Below, one piece after another: positions 1 to 8,671 of a stretch of 64,000 bases of DNA. This DNA comes from Pelagibacteraceae bacterium (GTDB taxonomy: Bacteria; Pseudomonadota; Alphaproteobacteria; HIMB59): contig BOYI01000004.1 of NCBI GenBank assembly GCA_019651435.1, positions 1 to 64,000 on the forward strand, written 5' to 3'. Each line of letters starts with the position of its first letter. Position 1 is the first letter of the stretch. The position numbers and the translations under genes were made by a program. A model generated the notes under the pieces. That model ran no database searches. It was not told where the DNA came from and saw only the letters and a program-made list of their open reading frames with translations.

Positions 1-1520
1 CTGCCCCCCATGGAGGCTGAAATCAAAAAGGGTTTCCCGCGAATTAAATCGGAGTAGTCTTGCTGGACCTGGGGTCCAGTGCGGGTTGGGGCTCGGCGGG
101 CCCTGACAGCATCGTGATTGCCGGGGAGTATTATCGTGTCCACCCAATCTGGGAGATCCTCCACCATTCTGGCCAACCCCCCGTACTTTTTAGAGGTCCT
201 TTATCTAAAAGATGGTCTTCTTGTCCGGGGTATATCCGTCCCCTTCACCGTCTCCAGTCATCAGGGTAGCGGATATTCTTCGCCGGGGGATTTTCCCCGG
301 AACCATTAAAACCCATTTTTCTGCCACGGGGGGGCGGGGAAAGGGCCCCTGCTGCCCACATGTATGCCCCAAAAGGAATGCCCCCGGAACGGCTGCGTGT
401 GAGCCTGACCGTGTTTTTTCATGGTGTTTTCCCAAACTTGGACGATTATTGGTCGCCCTAAACCCGGGCCACCCCCTTTGAAATATCCGGTTACTCCGAT
501 CACATCGTCACCCAGAAGTCCATCTTTAACGGGGGTGATACCCCTGTACCCCCTGGTTTTTCCCCACTCTGTTTTTGAAAAAGAGTCACATTCTCCGAGC
601 CAGACTAAAACCCCCCAAATGGAAAAATTGTATATCGCCATTCTTTCCAAATCTTTTTAAATTCGAAAACCCCTTATCAGAGTGACCCCTGAGGCTGAGG
701 AGTTTCTTGAACTTTCTCTCTGCCCATGCTTCCGATATTGGGATTGGTTTTTGGGAATCTCCGGTTTCCGTTTCATATCTTTCAATTTTTGGGATAATCT
801 GTCCAAAAACATGACTGCATATCGTTAGTTCCCCTCGGTAAGGGAAGTTGCCGTTATGTGGAAATGAATCTCGATCCCCGGCATAAACATCTCTGGCTTG
901 AAATGGAAAATCTTGGATTGAATGGGCCCGGCCCCAGGGCCTTGGAGGAGGGGCAATATCGTTCTTTTTTGATTGGTTTTTACTCGGCCTGATTCTTTTT
1001 TTGGAGGGGTTTTTGTGTACATCAGGGGGGGTGCGGAGGTTTTTTTTTATCGATTTCAGCACCAGAGGATTCCCCCAAAATTTTGAGACCCGGTTTCCCC
1101 GAACCCATTTCGATGAGTCTCTTTTTCGGCATCGTAAACCAACAATCGTTTTGGAGTTTTAAAGGGCTCTTTCGATAAGAAAAATCCAAATCTGATACTG
1201 ATTAAACCCAATGGTATCGGGGAACGCCTAATGGGGAATTCCCTTCGACTGAGTCGGGGGCTGAATCGGCACCGGATCGGATGGCATAAAAAAGGGGAAG
1301 TTAGAGGGATGCTCATCATGGTATCGGGCGCGATTACGGGACATTGGCATCCAATATTCAGTCCCAATGTGTTTCTGATGCGAAATCAACTGACGAGGGT
1401 TTGGCCCCGCTTGCCCCCCGGGGGGCCCCGCCAGTGCGCCATCCCACTCATCCCCATTCTGGTCAGCCTTTTCCTCATTCTTTGACGCTCTTCGGCCCTG
1501 CGCCTCCCATCATCGATCAT
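1..1520 (-). CDS. DNA polymerase D small subunit (DP1), frameshifted, runs off the window start
   Basis: Archaeal replicative polymerase D small subunit, a calcineurin-like phosphoesterase fold that partners DP2 and carries the 3'-5' exonuclease. Minus-strand fragments in changing frames follow the family order: an OB-fold-like piece (DDVIGVTGYFKGGG, about 470-520), IHVGSR (about 345-365), NGSGENPPAKNIRY (about 255-305), MTGDGEGDGYTP (about 215-250), LPDWVDTIILPGNHDAVR (about 90-160), then AEPQPALDPR near 65-90. The GNHD metal-ligand motif is clear. The N-terminal part (about 700-1520) is low complexity and unassigned; an ATG at 1520 overlaps the end of the upstream gene and is only a guess. 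The C-terminus lies outside the window. Many indels in homopolymers look like read errors. DP1 is restricted to archaea, which fixes the origin of this arm. Confidence 0.75.
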
Positions 1521-1522
1521 CG

Positions 1523-2018
1523 CTATGGTCTAGAATCTCCGGGGGCCATGCGCAAAGCAAATTTAACGAATGAACGCTTATTCTCAATTCGGTCGTTGGT
1601 TTCCAAAAACATTCCCCCCGTACGTGTTTTTCTTCCATCTGCAGTCGTGACTGCGACATAAACCCCAACCCACTTCCTTTTGACTCTGGTTTCCCAGTCG
1701 GGCCAGCAATCCCTGTTATTGACAAACTGATGTCAGTTTCCAGTGGTGACGCGCACCATGTTTCCATCTGCGGGGCCCTTTGGGAACTGCCCCCCCCTCT
1801 TCATCGAAAAAAGAAAAACGATACATCTACTTTGAGATTTTTGAAAAATTGGAATAGACCACCCCTCCCCGTTTGAACCACTCAGAGCATCCCGGAGATG
1901 TCTGTGAATGTCGAACATATGAGGCCCCCTGTACAGGATTCGGCCACAGAAATGGTCCATTGCCTCTTCTTCAATCGTCTTCCATTCTCGAAGCCAGGCC
2001 TGCGATCTCCTCGACCAT
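1523..2018 (-). CDS. pncC: CinA C-terminal-type nicotinamide-nucleotide amidohydrolase (PncC), frameshifted
   Basis: Deamidates nicotinamide mononucleotide to nicotinate mononucleotide (pyridine nucleotide recycling). Joining minus-strand frames gives the family's signature blocks in order: TISVAESCTGG and a following TD-SGCSEWFKRG stretch (about 1865-1960), VYSN and KVDV (about 1825-1860), DISLSITGIAGPTGKPES (about 1680-1735), VGVYVAVTTADGRK (about 1630-1670), and a C-terminal VKFALRM. The start at 2018 and stop at 1523 give about 165 codons, the normal length of stand-alone PncC. At least four frameshifts break it. It lies just downstream of the tRNA-Val gene and abuts DP1 on the same strand. 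Confidence 0.75.
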
Positions 2019-2054
2019 GGGTTTCCTACGACGTCTCCCCTTTATTTGCATTGA

Positions 2055-2127
2055 TGGGGTCCGGCAGGAATTGAACCTGCGATCTTCGCTTTGTAAGAGC
2101 GACGTCATAACCCTAGACCACGGACCC
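2055..2127 (-). tRNA. tRNA-Val (anticodon UAC)
   Basis: Complete cloverleaf on the minus strand. Acceptor GGGTCCG (2121-2127) pairs with CGGACCC (2057-2063). D stem is GTC/GAC. Anticodon stem TCGCT/AGCGA encloses loop CTTACAA, giving anticodon TAC (Val). T stem GCAGG/CCTGC encloses TTCAATT. No CCA is encoded; one extra C sits at the 3' end, perhaps a homopolymer error. Together with DP1 next door an archaeal origin is likely. Confidence 0.9.
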
Positions 2128-2234
2128 TGTCCATCCGCTGTGCGTATATGGCTTGAACAACACGGTTGTTTGCGGGGTTCAAGCGGGACCTCTGTGTCCG
2201 AGACACGTGTTGACGAAGGAGGTAACACGACTCG

Positions 2235-3060
2235 GGGAAAAGGATGTTCGTAAAAGAAAAGGGAAAGAGGCGGTTAGAAAGCTCTTCGAAGACGGGCGAC
2301 CAGCCGCAATGCCTCATTTTCTTCCTTTTCTTGAGATGACGACGAATGGTTCGTCAAGCGGTGATTGCAGTTGAACGCTGGTAGACGGCAAGGACCCCGG
2401 AATTGCGGAGTCAGGCTTCGAGTGGGAACAACGATCGACGTTTTCCTCGCAGCGAGAATTGCATCGCGAACGTCATCTCCCGAGGGTGTGCTGAGGGATT
2501 TATGCGAAGACAGTGATGCGAAAATCAGGCTGGCTGCGTGGTTAGTCTGATTCGTATGACCCGAAAGCGGCTCAGAGGGCCTGAAAAATGTAGATCGTGC
2601 AGTGAGGAAGTTGTCAGCTCAGCGCTATTGATTCAGGAAAAGTCAGTGAGGAAGACATACGAGCCATAGCATCAGACTCCTCATCCGCAGTTCGTAGGAC
2701 ACTCAGCAATAGCATGTCAGATGACCGGGGAGAAGGCCTCTACCGGACTGCCAGAGGATCTCCTCGAGGAGGTGACTGGTGTGTCGGACGCGTTAAGAAA
2801 TATCCGTCTCTGCGTCTTCTGCACTAGAAAGACCCCGGATACAGGATCTCGAGATCCGTGCCCGAGGTTGTTACGATACTGACTGCAGGATTCGAGAAAG
2901 TTCCTGGATGGAAGACCCGGATGTTGTGGATTCAGTTGTGAAAATTGTCTCTGACCCACTTCTGAAGAATTCTTCGAAGAGGGGGGGGATATGTTGAAGC
3001 CGCTTGTATTAAAGGGAATCATGGATGAAAATAGATCGAAACAACCCGCTCCAGATTGGT
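2235..3060 (+). CDS. HEAT-like repeat protein, heavily frameshifted
   Basis: Plus-strand fragments in all three frames repeat a PBS-lyase HEAT-like pattern of acidic turn, VR and an alternating hydrophobic helix. Examples are DDEWFVKR then VIAVERW (about 2335-2380), LRDLCEDSDAKIRLAAWLV (about 2490-2547), VDRAVRKLSAQRAI (about 2590-2630), EEDIRAIASDSSSAVRRTL (about 2650-2705) and EDPDVVDSVVKIVSDPL (about 2910-2960). Such proteins are generic binding scaffolds and no specific role can be given. Neither start nor end can be fixed; similar acidic segments near 3255-3310 may belong to it. The indels look like sequencing error. Confidence 0.55.
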
Positions 3061-3599
3061 TCTTGATAGAATCGGTAGGAGTCCTTCTTCCGACTTTTTG
3101 AGATGCTTGATTCTATAGACGCCCGTCAGGGAGAGCTTGGATGGCGATATCCCCTTGTTTGAAGCCGGGATCGATGGCAGGAAGTAGAAGTCTCAAAAGG
3201 GGACCGATAGGCGAGGTCTCCGATAACAGGTGTCTACTTGTCTTCGGAGGGATGCTCCCGAAGACGTGTTCCAGGACATCCGCCTTGATATTCCCGATGA
3301 TGCTCCCAGCCAGGTAATGATGGTATCGAGTCGTCCAGATGTAGTCAACGACCCAACAAGGGAACAGCAGGCCCATTCCGTATCTCATAGCGATGTTTCC
3401 CATCGAGTATGGTCCGTTTTCTCTATCAAAGTAAGGGCTTTGTGTATGCATTCCAGGGATGGTCATACGTTCAAGGTCCCCTTTTTAATGAATGCTCATG
3501 CGGCCTAAAAATCTCAAGGGGTACGGTTTGGGACCTGCAACCCGAAGTATAGGCCCCCTCGTTCCCCCGCTAAACGGCACATAAAACCAGGCCGTTTTG
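3061..3599. other. unresolved archaeal-type stretch
   Basis: No recognisable gene. A 117-codon minus-strand frame (3113-3466) and a 92-codon plus-strand frame (3230-3508) overlap. The plus one contains EDVFQDIRLDIPDDAP, which fits the HEAT-like pattern just upstream; the minus one has a hydrophobic stretch but no motif I know. With the indel density here neither can be chosen. Confidence 0.4.
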
Positions 3600-4763
3600 C
3601 CAAATTATGAGAGAGCCTGGGCCCCGCTGAGCGATTTAAAAAGTACCGGGTTAAAAAATTTGGGTTTGAAGGAGGGCTTGGATGTAGGCGGGTGGATAAG
3701 GGCGGGTTGATCGGAAGGAAGGGAGCTAGATATCGCAAAGATTTCCCCCGAGGATTTGTCAAAATTTTCCCCAAAATTTGTTAACTCACGGAGCAAATAT
3801 GGGGCAAATAGTAGGGTTCCCGGATCGATTTGAATGGAGGTAACCACCCCAAGGACTGAATCCCATAAACGATGGTCGACCCCTGATGTCGTTAATTTCG
3901 GGGCCGATCGGAAGACATCTAGACGTGATTTACTGTGAATGCTATGGCCGTATCTTATCCAGATGGTGAGTTTATCGATCCCTTCGGAGGTCTTTCTGAT
4001 GCGGCTCTAAGATAATTGGGCCTTTGGGTCCGCTTCTGAGCGTTTCTCAGAAGATGGTTTGAGAATACTCAGAGCGTATCGATTTGTTGCCGTTTCAGAG
4101 GGTGGGGGAGATTGAAGAAGAGACGGAGGCGTGAGTCTGGGCGATAACTTACAGATGTTAGACTCAGTGTCTGCCAAGGGAAGATCGGTACAGAGTTTAG
4201 AAAGATGCTTGAGCTGCCAGGATCGGGTCGGTCTATTTCGATAATGGCTGAACAAGGTGCTCTTCAGAAAGATTCTGCCCGGTTCACGCCCTCAGAGGGG
4301 TATTCGCCTACTGGAAAACTAGCAGTTGACTTGGCAGTCATGTTCTCAAATGGGTGTTTCAAGAAAGAACTTTGATGTTGCGATAAAGCAGGAGCCTCAA
4401 GGCGACTAATGCCGAGATTAGTTCTCTCTCGAGCTCCTGATGGGCATAGAGCGGAAACGTCCCTAATCCCGGTGTCGAAGAGGTCAGAAGATTTCATGCT
4501 GCAATTAGTCCGCCTCAGAGAAGACGTGCTGGATTATCTGGAAGTAATTGGACATAGTAGACGTCAGTATGTCGATGCCGTAAAACAGCCGGATAACAGA
4601 GGAATCATGCCCCGCGCCCGTATTGACGGACGTATGCTTGCAGCAGAACTCTCCTCCAACAGGGTTTAAACTTGGCAGGCTCAAGAATTTCCTCTACAGA
4701 ATGCAAATTGAGAGGGGGCTATCAGATAGAAGAAGCGAGATACTTGGCTTATTTCGGAAATAG
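3600..4763 (+). CDS. CCA tRNA nucleotidyltransferase / poly(A) polymerase family, frameshifted
   Basis: Head-domain nucleotidyltransferase that builds or repairs the tRNA 3' CCA end. Fragments follow the class II order: VGGWIRAGLIGRKGAR (about 3680-3735, family VGGxVRD motif), TSRRDFTVNAMA and YPDGEFIDPFGG (about 3915-3995, the RRDFTINA block), ASERFSEDGLRILRAYRFVA (about 4030-4095, the EDxLRxLRAxRF block), RIGTEFRKMLELPGSGRS (about 4185-4240), REDVLDYLEVIGHSRRQY (about 4515-4570), RIDGRMLAAEL (about 4620-4655) and GFKLGRLKNFLYRMQIER (about 4660-4710). The stop is TAG at 4761. At least five frameshifts; the start is uncertain. Archaea normally carry class I enzymes, so a class II-like head is notable if this arm is archaeal. 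Confidence 0.7.
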
Positions 4764-5130
4764 ACTGGGAAAACAAGACCCCTCGTCATGGCCAAAGATG
4801 ACTTGGCGGCGATCGAGAGCCCCTCAGCGAGGAATTCGATATATTCCTCGGGGGACAAGAAGTGATGCTATCGTAGTCATGTGGTCTGGCAATCATTAGC
4901 CATCCATGCCCATATGCTTCCGTGTTGACATATCTGGCGAGTCTTCGACTTCGCCATTCAATTTAATACCGCAAGGAAAGGGGCTGTCAAGAGGACCACG
5001 TCATCACTCGTTCTCAATGTGACGAGTATCTTCAGCGGCCAACTCGCCCTCGAAAGAGGATTTCTTCTCGGTCTGTAATTTTTCTGACGGATCTTCGAAG
5101 CCCTCGAGCTCCTGTAAGCTTCATGCGTAA
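4764..5130. other. gene-poor archaeal-type stretch up to the join
   Basis: No gene recognised. A minus-strand stretch near 5010-5100 is Glu/Lys rich but has no motif. GC-rich composition continues to about 5130 and then drops sharply to AT-rich. Confidence 0.4.
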
Positions 5131-5165
5131 CTGTGCTTTCAATTTTTGACCATGCTCATCAGTGC
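5110..5165. other. chimeric join between archaeal-type and alphaproteobacterial DNA
   Basis: On the minus strand MetRS similarity runs through [11 protein letters not shown] and stops around 5130. Beyond that the frame gives no MetRS sequence and base composition changes to the GC-rich type of the left arm. No integrase, repeat or tRNA attachment site is seen here, so an assembly or library chimera is the simplest reading. Confidence 0.7.
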
Positions 5166-5306
5166 CTGTTAGAAAATAAACTTTAAAACCATTAATTTTT
5201 TAAATCTAGCAAAAAAATCAGCAACTATACTAGAGTAAGCATGACCCATATGTGGTTTAGCTGATGGATAATAAATAGGTGTTGTTATATAATAATTATT
5301 TTTCAT
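5131..5306 (-). CDS. metG: methionyl-tRNA synthetase, N-terminal fragment cut by the join
   Basis: Charges tRNA-Met with methionine. From ATG at 5306 the minus strand reads [20 protein letters not shown], the canonical class I start with the HIGH-type motif (HMGH), then [11 protein letters not shown] and, after one frameshift near 5185, [13 protein letters not shown]. Only about 58 of roughly 500 residues remain; similarity ends at the composition break. Identification is firm because both the HIGH block and the TGTDEHG block are present. Confidence 0.85.
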
Positions 5307-5309
5307 TAA

Positions 5310-5480
5310 AAACTTTATTTTTCAATTCAATTACAAACTATCAAAATCTAAATTATATTTAATTAAATCGTCAAATCTTTTTATAAAATAGAAAATAAGT
5401 CATAATAATTATCTTTATTTTGTTGTTTTGAATTTTATATAAAAAATTTTGAATTAGAAAAAATAAATAATCATTAACAA
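5310..5480. other. AT-rich stretch between metG and the SelD fusion, probable gene tail
   Basis: The minus strand gives broken Lys/Ile/Asn-rich reading, ending with a piece like FDDLIKYNLDFDS before metG. A DNA polymerase III delta-prime tail (holB often precedes metG in alphaproteobacteria) would fit position and length, but the similarity is too weak to call. Confidence 0.25.
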
Positions 5481-7627
5481 AAGAATTTCTTTTGTAATTT
5501 TTTTTTATAAAATATTTTCTAATAATAAATTTATATCAGTTTTCGACCTCTATATCTAATTCATTCGTCTCACAATATTCAAAATAATCTAAATAAAATT
5601 TCGGTAAAAAATAATTATTTTTAAAATCACTGTGAAAAATGTCATAATTAGACTGAGTAATATTGTTAGTTATTTTTTTTTTGCTTTCTTTGATCTAGAA
5701 AAATTTTAAATTCGAGGTGCTTTGAAATTTTTTGAAATCTCAAATTAGAGGAGTTAATTAATAATTTTTCATCAAGATGAATATTAGCAGTTAATCCCGA
5801 AGATTTATATATCACCCTAAATGGGATGCGAGTCCAAAACCACTAATAATAAGTCATTTGACTTGGTTTGGTGTTTTTTAACTATCTCTGAAGCATTTTA
5901 TTACTTAATTTCATATTAGATAAAACCTCATTAAAATCTTGATAGTCCAAAAGATTACTATTTTGAAATATGCAGCCAAGAGATACCCAACTCCTAAAGG
6001 TTTTGATAAATAGATTAAATTATTTTCTCTAGCTAAAGTTTTTTTGACTCAAACTCATATATACCGTTCATATTGATTGTAATTATGGCTCGAAAGTTTG
6101 ATAACTGTGACCTGAGATTATTGAGAGGCATTGTCAAATTTGGAAAAATATAATACAACTTCCATAAAGATTTTAAATAAAATATTTCAGTGTTTCCATC
6201 CCCAAATGGTACCCCCTACTGAGATATTTAAAGAGTGAACACTTCCTCCTGCTGCAATAATATCATTTTGTGAGTGTAAATAGCTAATGATACCAAAATC
6301 AAAAGGTCAATAGAATTAAAGAGCTTGATATGATCAACAGTTTGTAAAATTTGATTATTAGAAACTTTACAATACTAGAGTCAGCTAATTCATTATTATT
6401 AGAGCTTTCTGACAAGTAGTCCAATAGTGTTACTTTTAGAGATCTTCGAACCACAGCCTTGACAATACATTTCTTGATTTGAATTTTAAAATTATCTGAA
6501 ATTATTTTTTTTTCATACTTAATTTATTTGGAAAGGAGAATTTTTATAAAAGATTTATCAATCCATTTTTTAGAACCAACACCACTTTACCATGAAATGA
6601 AAAATCAAGTAATTTATTAAAGCTTTGTTAGGATAGGTGCCTATAATAAAAAAGCCAATTTTTTGTGGTCGAAATTTTTTAGTTTTTTACCTGAATTTTT
6701 AAAAATATTTTCTTTTTAATATCTGCCCTTGTCGAACAGCCATCACACCTGATTTGGGCCTTCGAAAGTCTAGAATGTTTGCCACATCACCTGCAGCAAA
6801 TATATTTTCATCAGTAATACTTTGAAGATTTGTTTTTACTCCAATAAATTCATCTATTTTTTCAAGAGAGCTATTTTGTATCCATGCAGGTAATTGTGCC
6901 CCAGTTGAAATTAAGTTTAGATCTGATGGAAAAGTTTCTCCATTTGAAAGCAACAACTCATTTTTTTTTATCTCTATAACATCACTTTCTTTTAAAAAAT
7001 ATTCATGTTTTTTGCTGTTTTTTTAATTCACTAATACTTTTGGTATTTAGGTTTTTCTAAGAGAATATTTTTTTGAAATTATATTTATTAAAACTTTATT
7101 CTTGAAAACGTAGGCGTAAGGCAAAGCTGATTTCAAAACCCTGCCACACCACCACCAATGATATTTATCTTAATATTATTTGTGTTTTTGTAAGCTCATC
7201 TAATGTTTTTAAATTTTTAATTAAATTATTAATAGGTTTTATAAAAATATTTTTGAATTTTCATGAATTTTAATATTATTTCTTTTTGAAATACATCCTG
7301 TGTTAATAGAAAGTAAATCATAATGGATTGAAGGATGATTTTTTTAAATTACCTTTTTCTTTTCAGTTTGGAGTTGGATAACTTCATCATTACAAAAGTT
7401 ACTCCAGCATTAAAGCAAAGTCTCTGAAGGTCAATCATAATCTCATTTTTTTATAAAAATCTTGAATGTATGCTGGTGTCATACCTGAATAAGCAGACTC
7501 TAGAGAGTCATTGACTAATATTACATGGAGTCCCTCATAAAATTCATACATAATTTTCTTAAAACTTGGACATGTGCATGTCCCCACCTAAAAGAACTAA
7601 TTGTTTTTTATAGTAAGTTTGTTGCAA
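5480..7627 (-). CDS. FAD-dependent pyridine nucleotide-disulfide oxidoreductase fused to selenophosphate synthase-like SelD, frameshifted
   Basis: Two domains follow each other in one minus-strand span. The N-terminal domain (about 7627-6690) has LVLLGG then HAHVQ (FAD-binding start; one indel), SAYSGMTPAYIQ, YDLLSINTGC and an intact C-terminal 85-codon block with SDLNLISTGAQLPAW, LQSITDENIFAAGDVA and RRPKSGVMAVRQGQIL. This is the oxidoreductase family found fused to SelD. The SelD part (about 6520 down to about 5500) shows YCQGCGSKI, TVDHIKLFN, AAGGSVHSLNISVG, YLSKPLGVGYLLAAY, TGFGLASHLG and TANIHLDE. SelD makes selenophosphate from selenide and ATP. Start is probably TTG at 7627; the C-terminus is blurred. 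Many indels. The join point between the domains is itself frameshifted, so two adjacent genes cannot be fully excluded. Confidence 0.7.
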
Positions 7628-7629
7628 AA

Positions 7630-8202
7630 TTAATTGAATGAACCATTAACTGGATCTATATAATTTATCATCAATACTTTAGCTTTTTTTTAGAAATATT
7701 TTTCAAAGTATGATTTCTATTTGATTGAAAACGAAACGTATCACCCTTTGATAATTTTTTTTTGACTCACCGCATGAAACTTGAATTTGACCATCAATGA
7801 CAGTCAAATTTTCGAAAGTTTTGGACCGTGAGATCTAGAGTCTAATACTCCTTTTGGTTTCATTTCTAAATATACCACTGAAGCCAGTTTACTGTTTCTC
7901 AGCCCCTAAAATATTTAGTTCACACAAACCATCTTTGGAAGTTTTTGGGAGGAGTCTCTTTAAACCCTTCAAATGAGTTAGTTTCTTCTATTTCAATTTT
8001 AAAAAAAAGTCTGATAGGTTTTCATCGAGACCCTCCGCTATTCTGGAGACAGTAGTAACAGTGGGATTAGATAAATCTCTTTCAATCTGAGATAAAATGA
8101 TTTTGATACACCGGATTTAGCTGACAACTCATCTAAGGTCATATTTTCCTTTTCGAAGCAAAGATAATCGATTACCTAGTTTTAGAGCTTTTTATTAGCC
8201 AT
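7630..8202 (-). CDS. XRE-family regulator with C-terminal cupin domain, frameshifted
   Basis: Reconstructed from ATG 8202 to TAA 7630, about 190 codons, the usual size for HTH-cupin regulators. The N-terminus reads LKLGNRLSLLRK, then TLDELSAKSGVSKS, LSQIERDLSNPTVTTVSRIA (helix-turn-helix) and ends with a cupin-like part containing KGDTFRFQSNRNHTLKN and a terminal MINYIDPVNGSFN. Such proteins commonly sense a small ligand and control adjacent catabolic or transport genes. It lies 3 bases upstream of the oxidoreductase-SelD gene on the same strand, so co-transcription is likely. Four or more indels. Confidence 0.7.
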
Positions 8203-8273
8203 TAATAGAGGGAAATAATCAATTATTCTTATGAAAAGTGCAATATTTAATGTATTTTTAAATTAATTAAACC

Positions 8274-8301
8274 TTGAAACCTAAGCATAGATGATTATGT
8301 A
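8274..8301 (+). promoter_or_regulatory. candidate groESL promoter
   Basis: TTGAAA (8274-8279), 16-bp spacer, TATGTA (8296-8301), directly upstream of a CIRCE-like repeat and groES. The CTTGAAA context also resembles alphaproteobacterial sigma-32 -35 elements. Assigned by inspection only. Confidence 0.5.
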
Positions 8302-8311
8302 TATACAAGAT

Positions 8312-8339
8312 TTAGCATTTAAAGGTTATAGAGTGCAAA
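8312..8339 (+). promoter_or_regulatory. CIRCE-like HrcA operator upstream of groES
   Basis: TTAGCATTT (8312-8320) and GAGTGCAAA (8331-8339) match the CIRCE arms TTAGCACTC and GAGTGCTAA at 7/9 and 8/9 positions, with a 10-base spacer instead of 9. The extra base may be one of the indels common in this part. Position, 29 bp before the groES start, fits HrcA repression of the chaperonin operon. Confidence 0.65.
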
Positions 8340-8367
8340 TTTGGGATAAAATATATAGAGGTACAAA

Positions 8368-8653
8368 ATGAATTTAAACCCTTACAGATCGAGTCTTAGT
8401 CGAAAGAGTCAATTCTGAGATAAGACAAAAGGCGGTATCATTATCCCTGATACGCTCAAGAAAAACCTATGGAAGGTAAAGTCCTTGCTGTAGGGGTGGT
8501 GCTAGAAATGAAAAGGGCCCAAAAATTGTTGCTTTAGATGTAAAAAGGTGACAGAATTTTATTTGGTAAGTGGTCTGGCACTGAAGTTAAAATTGATGGT
8601 AAAGAATTTCTGATTATGAAGGAGTCTGACATCAGGGAATTATTGAAAAGTAA
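8368..8653 (+). CDS. groES: co-chaperonin GroES, frameshifted
   Basis: Heptameric lid of the GroEL chaperonin. Joined frames give [67 protein letters not shown] and MKESDI, covering the full roughly 95 residues. ATG at 8368, TAA at 8651. At least four indels interrupt it, implausible for an essential gene, so they are probably read errors. groEL follows 18 bases later. Confidence 0.85.
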
Positions 8654-8671
8654 TTGAAAGGAAAATTTTAA

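Noticed and set aside
1-5130. Horizontal transfer of an archaeal island
   Set aside because: The break is inside a conserved frame of metG, no mobility genes or repeats flank it, and both sides have low-quality sequence.
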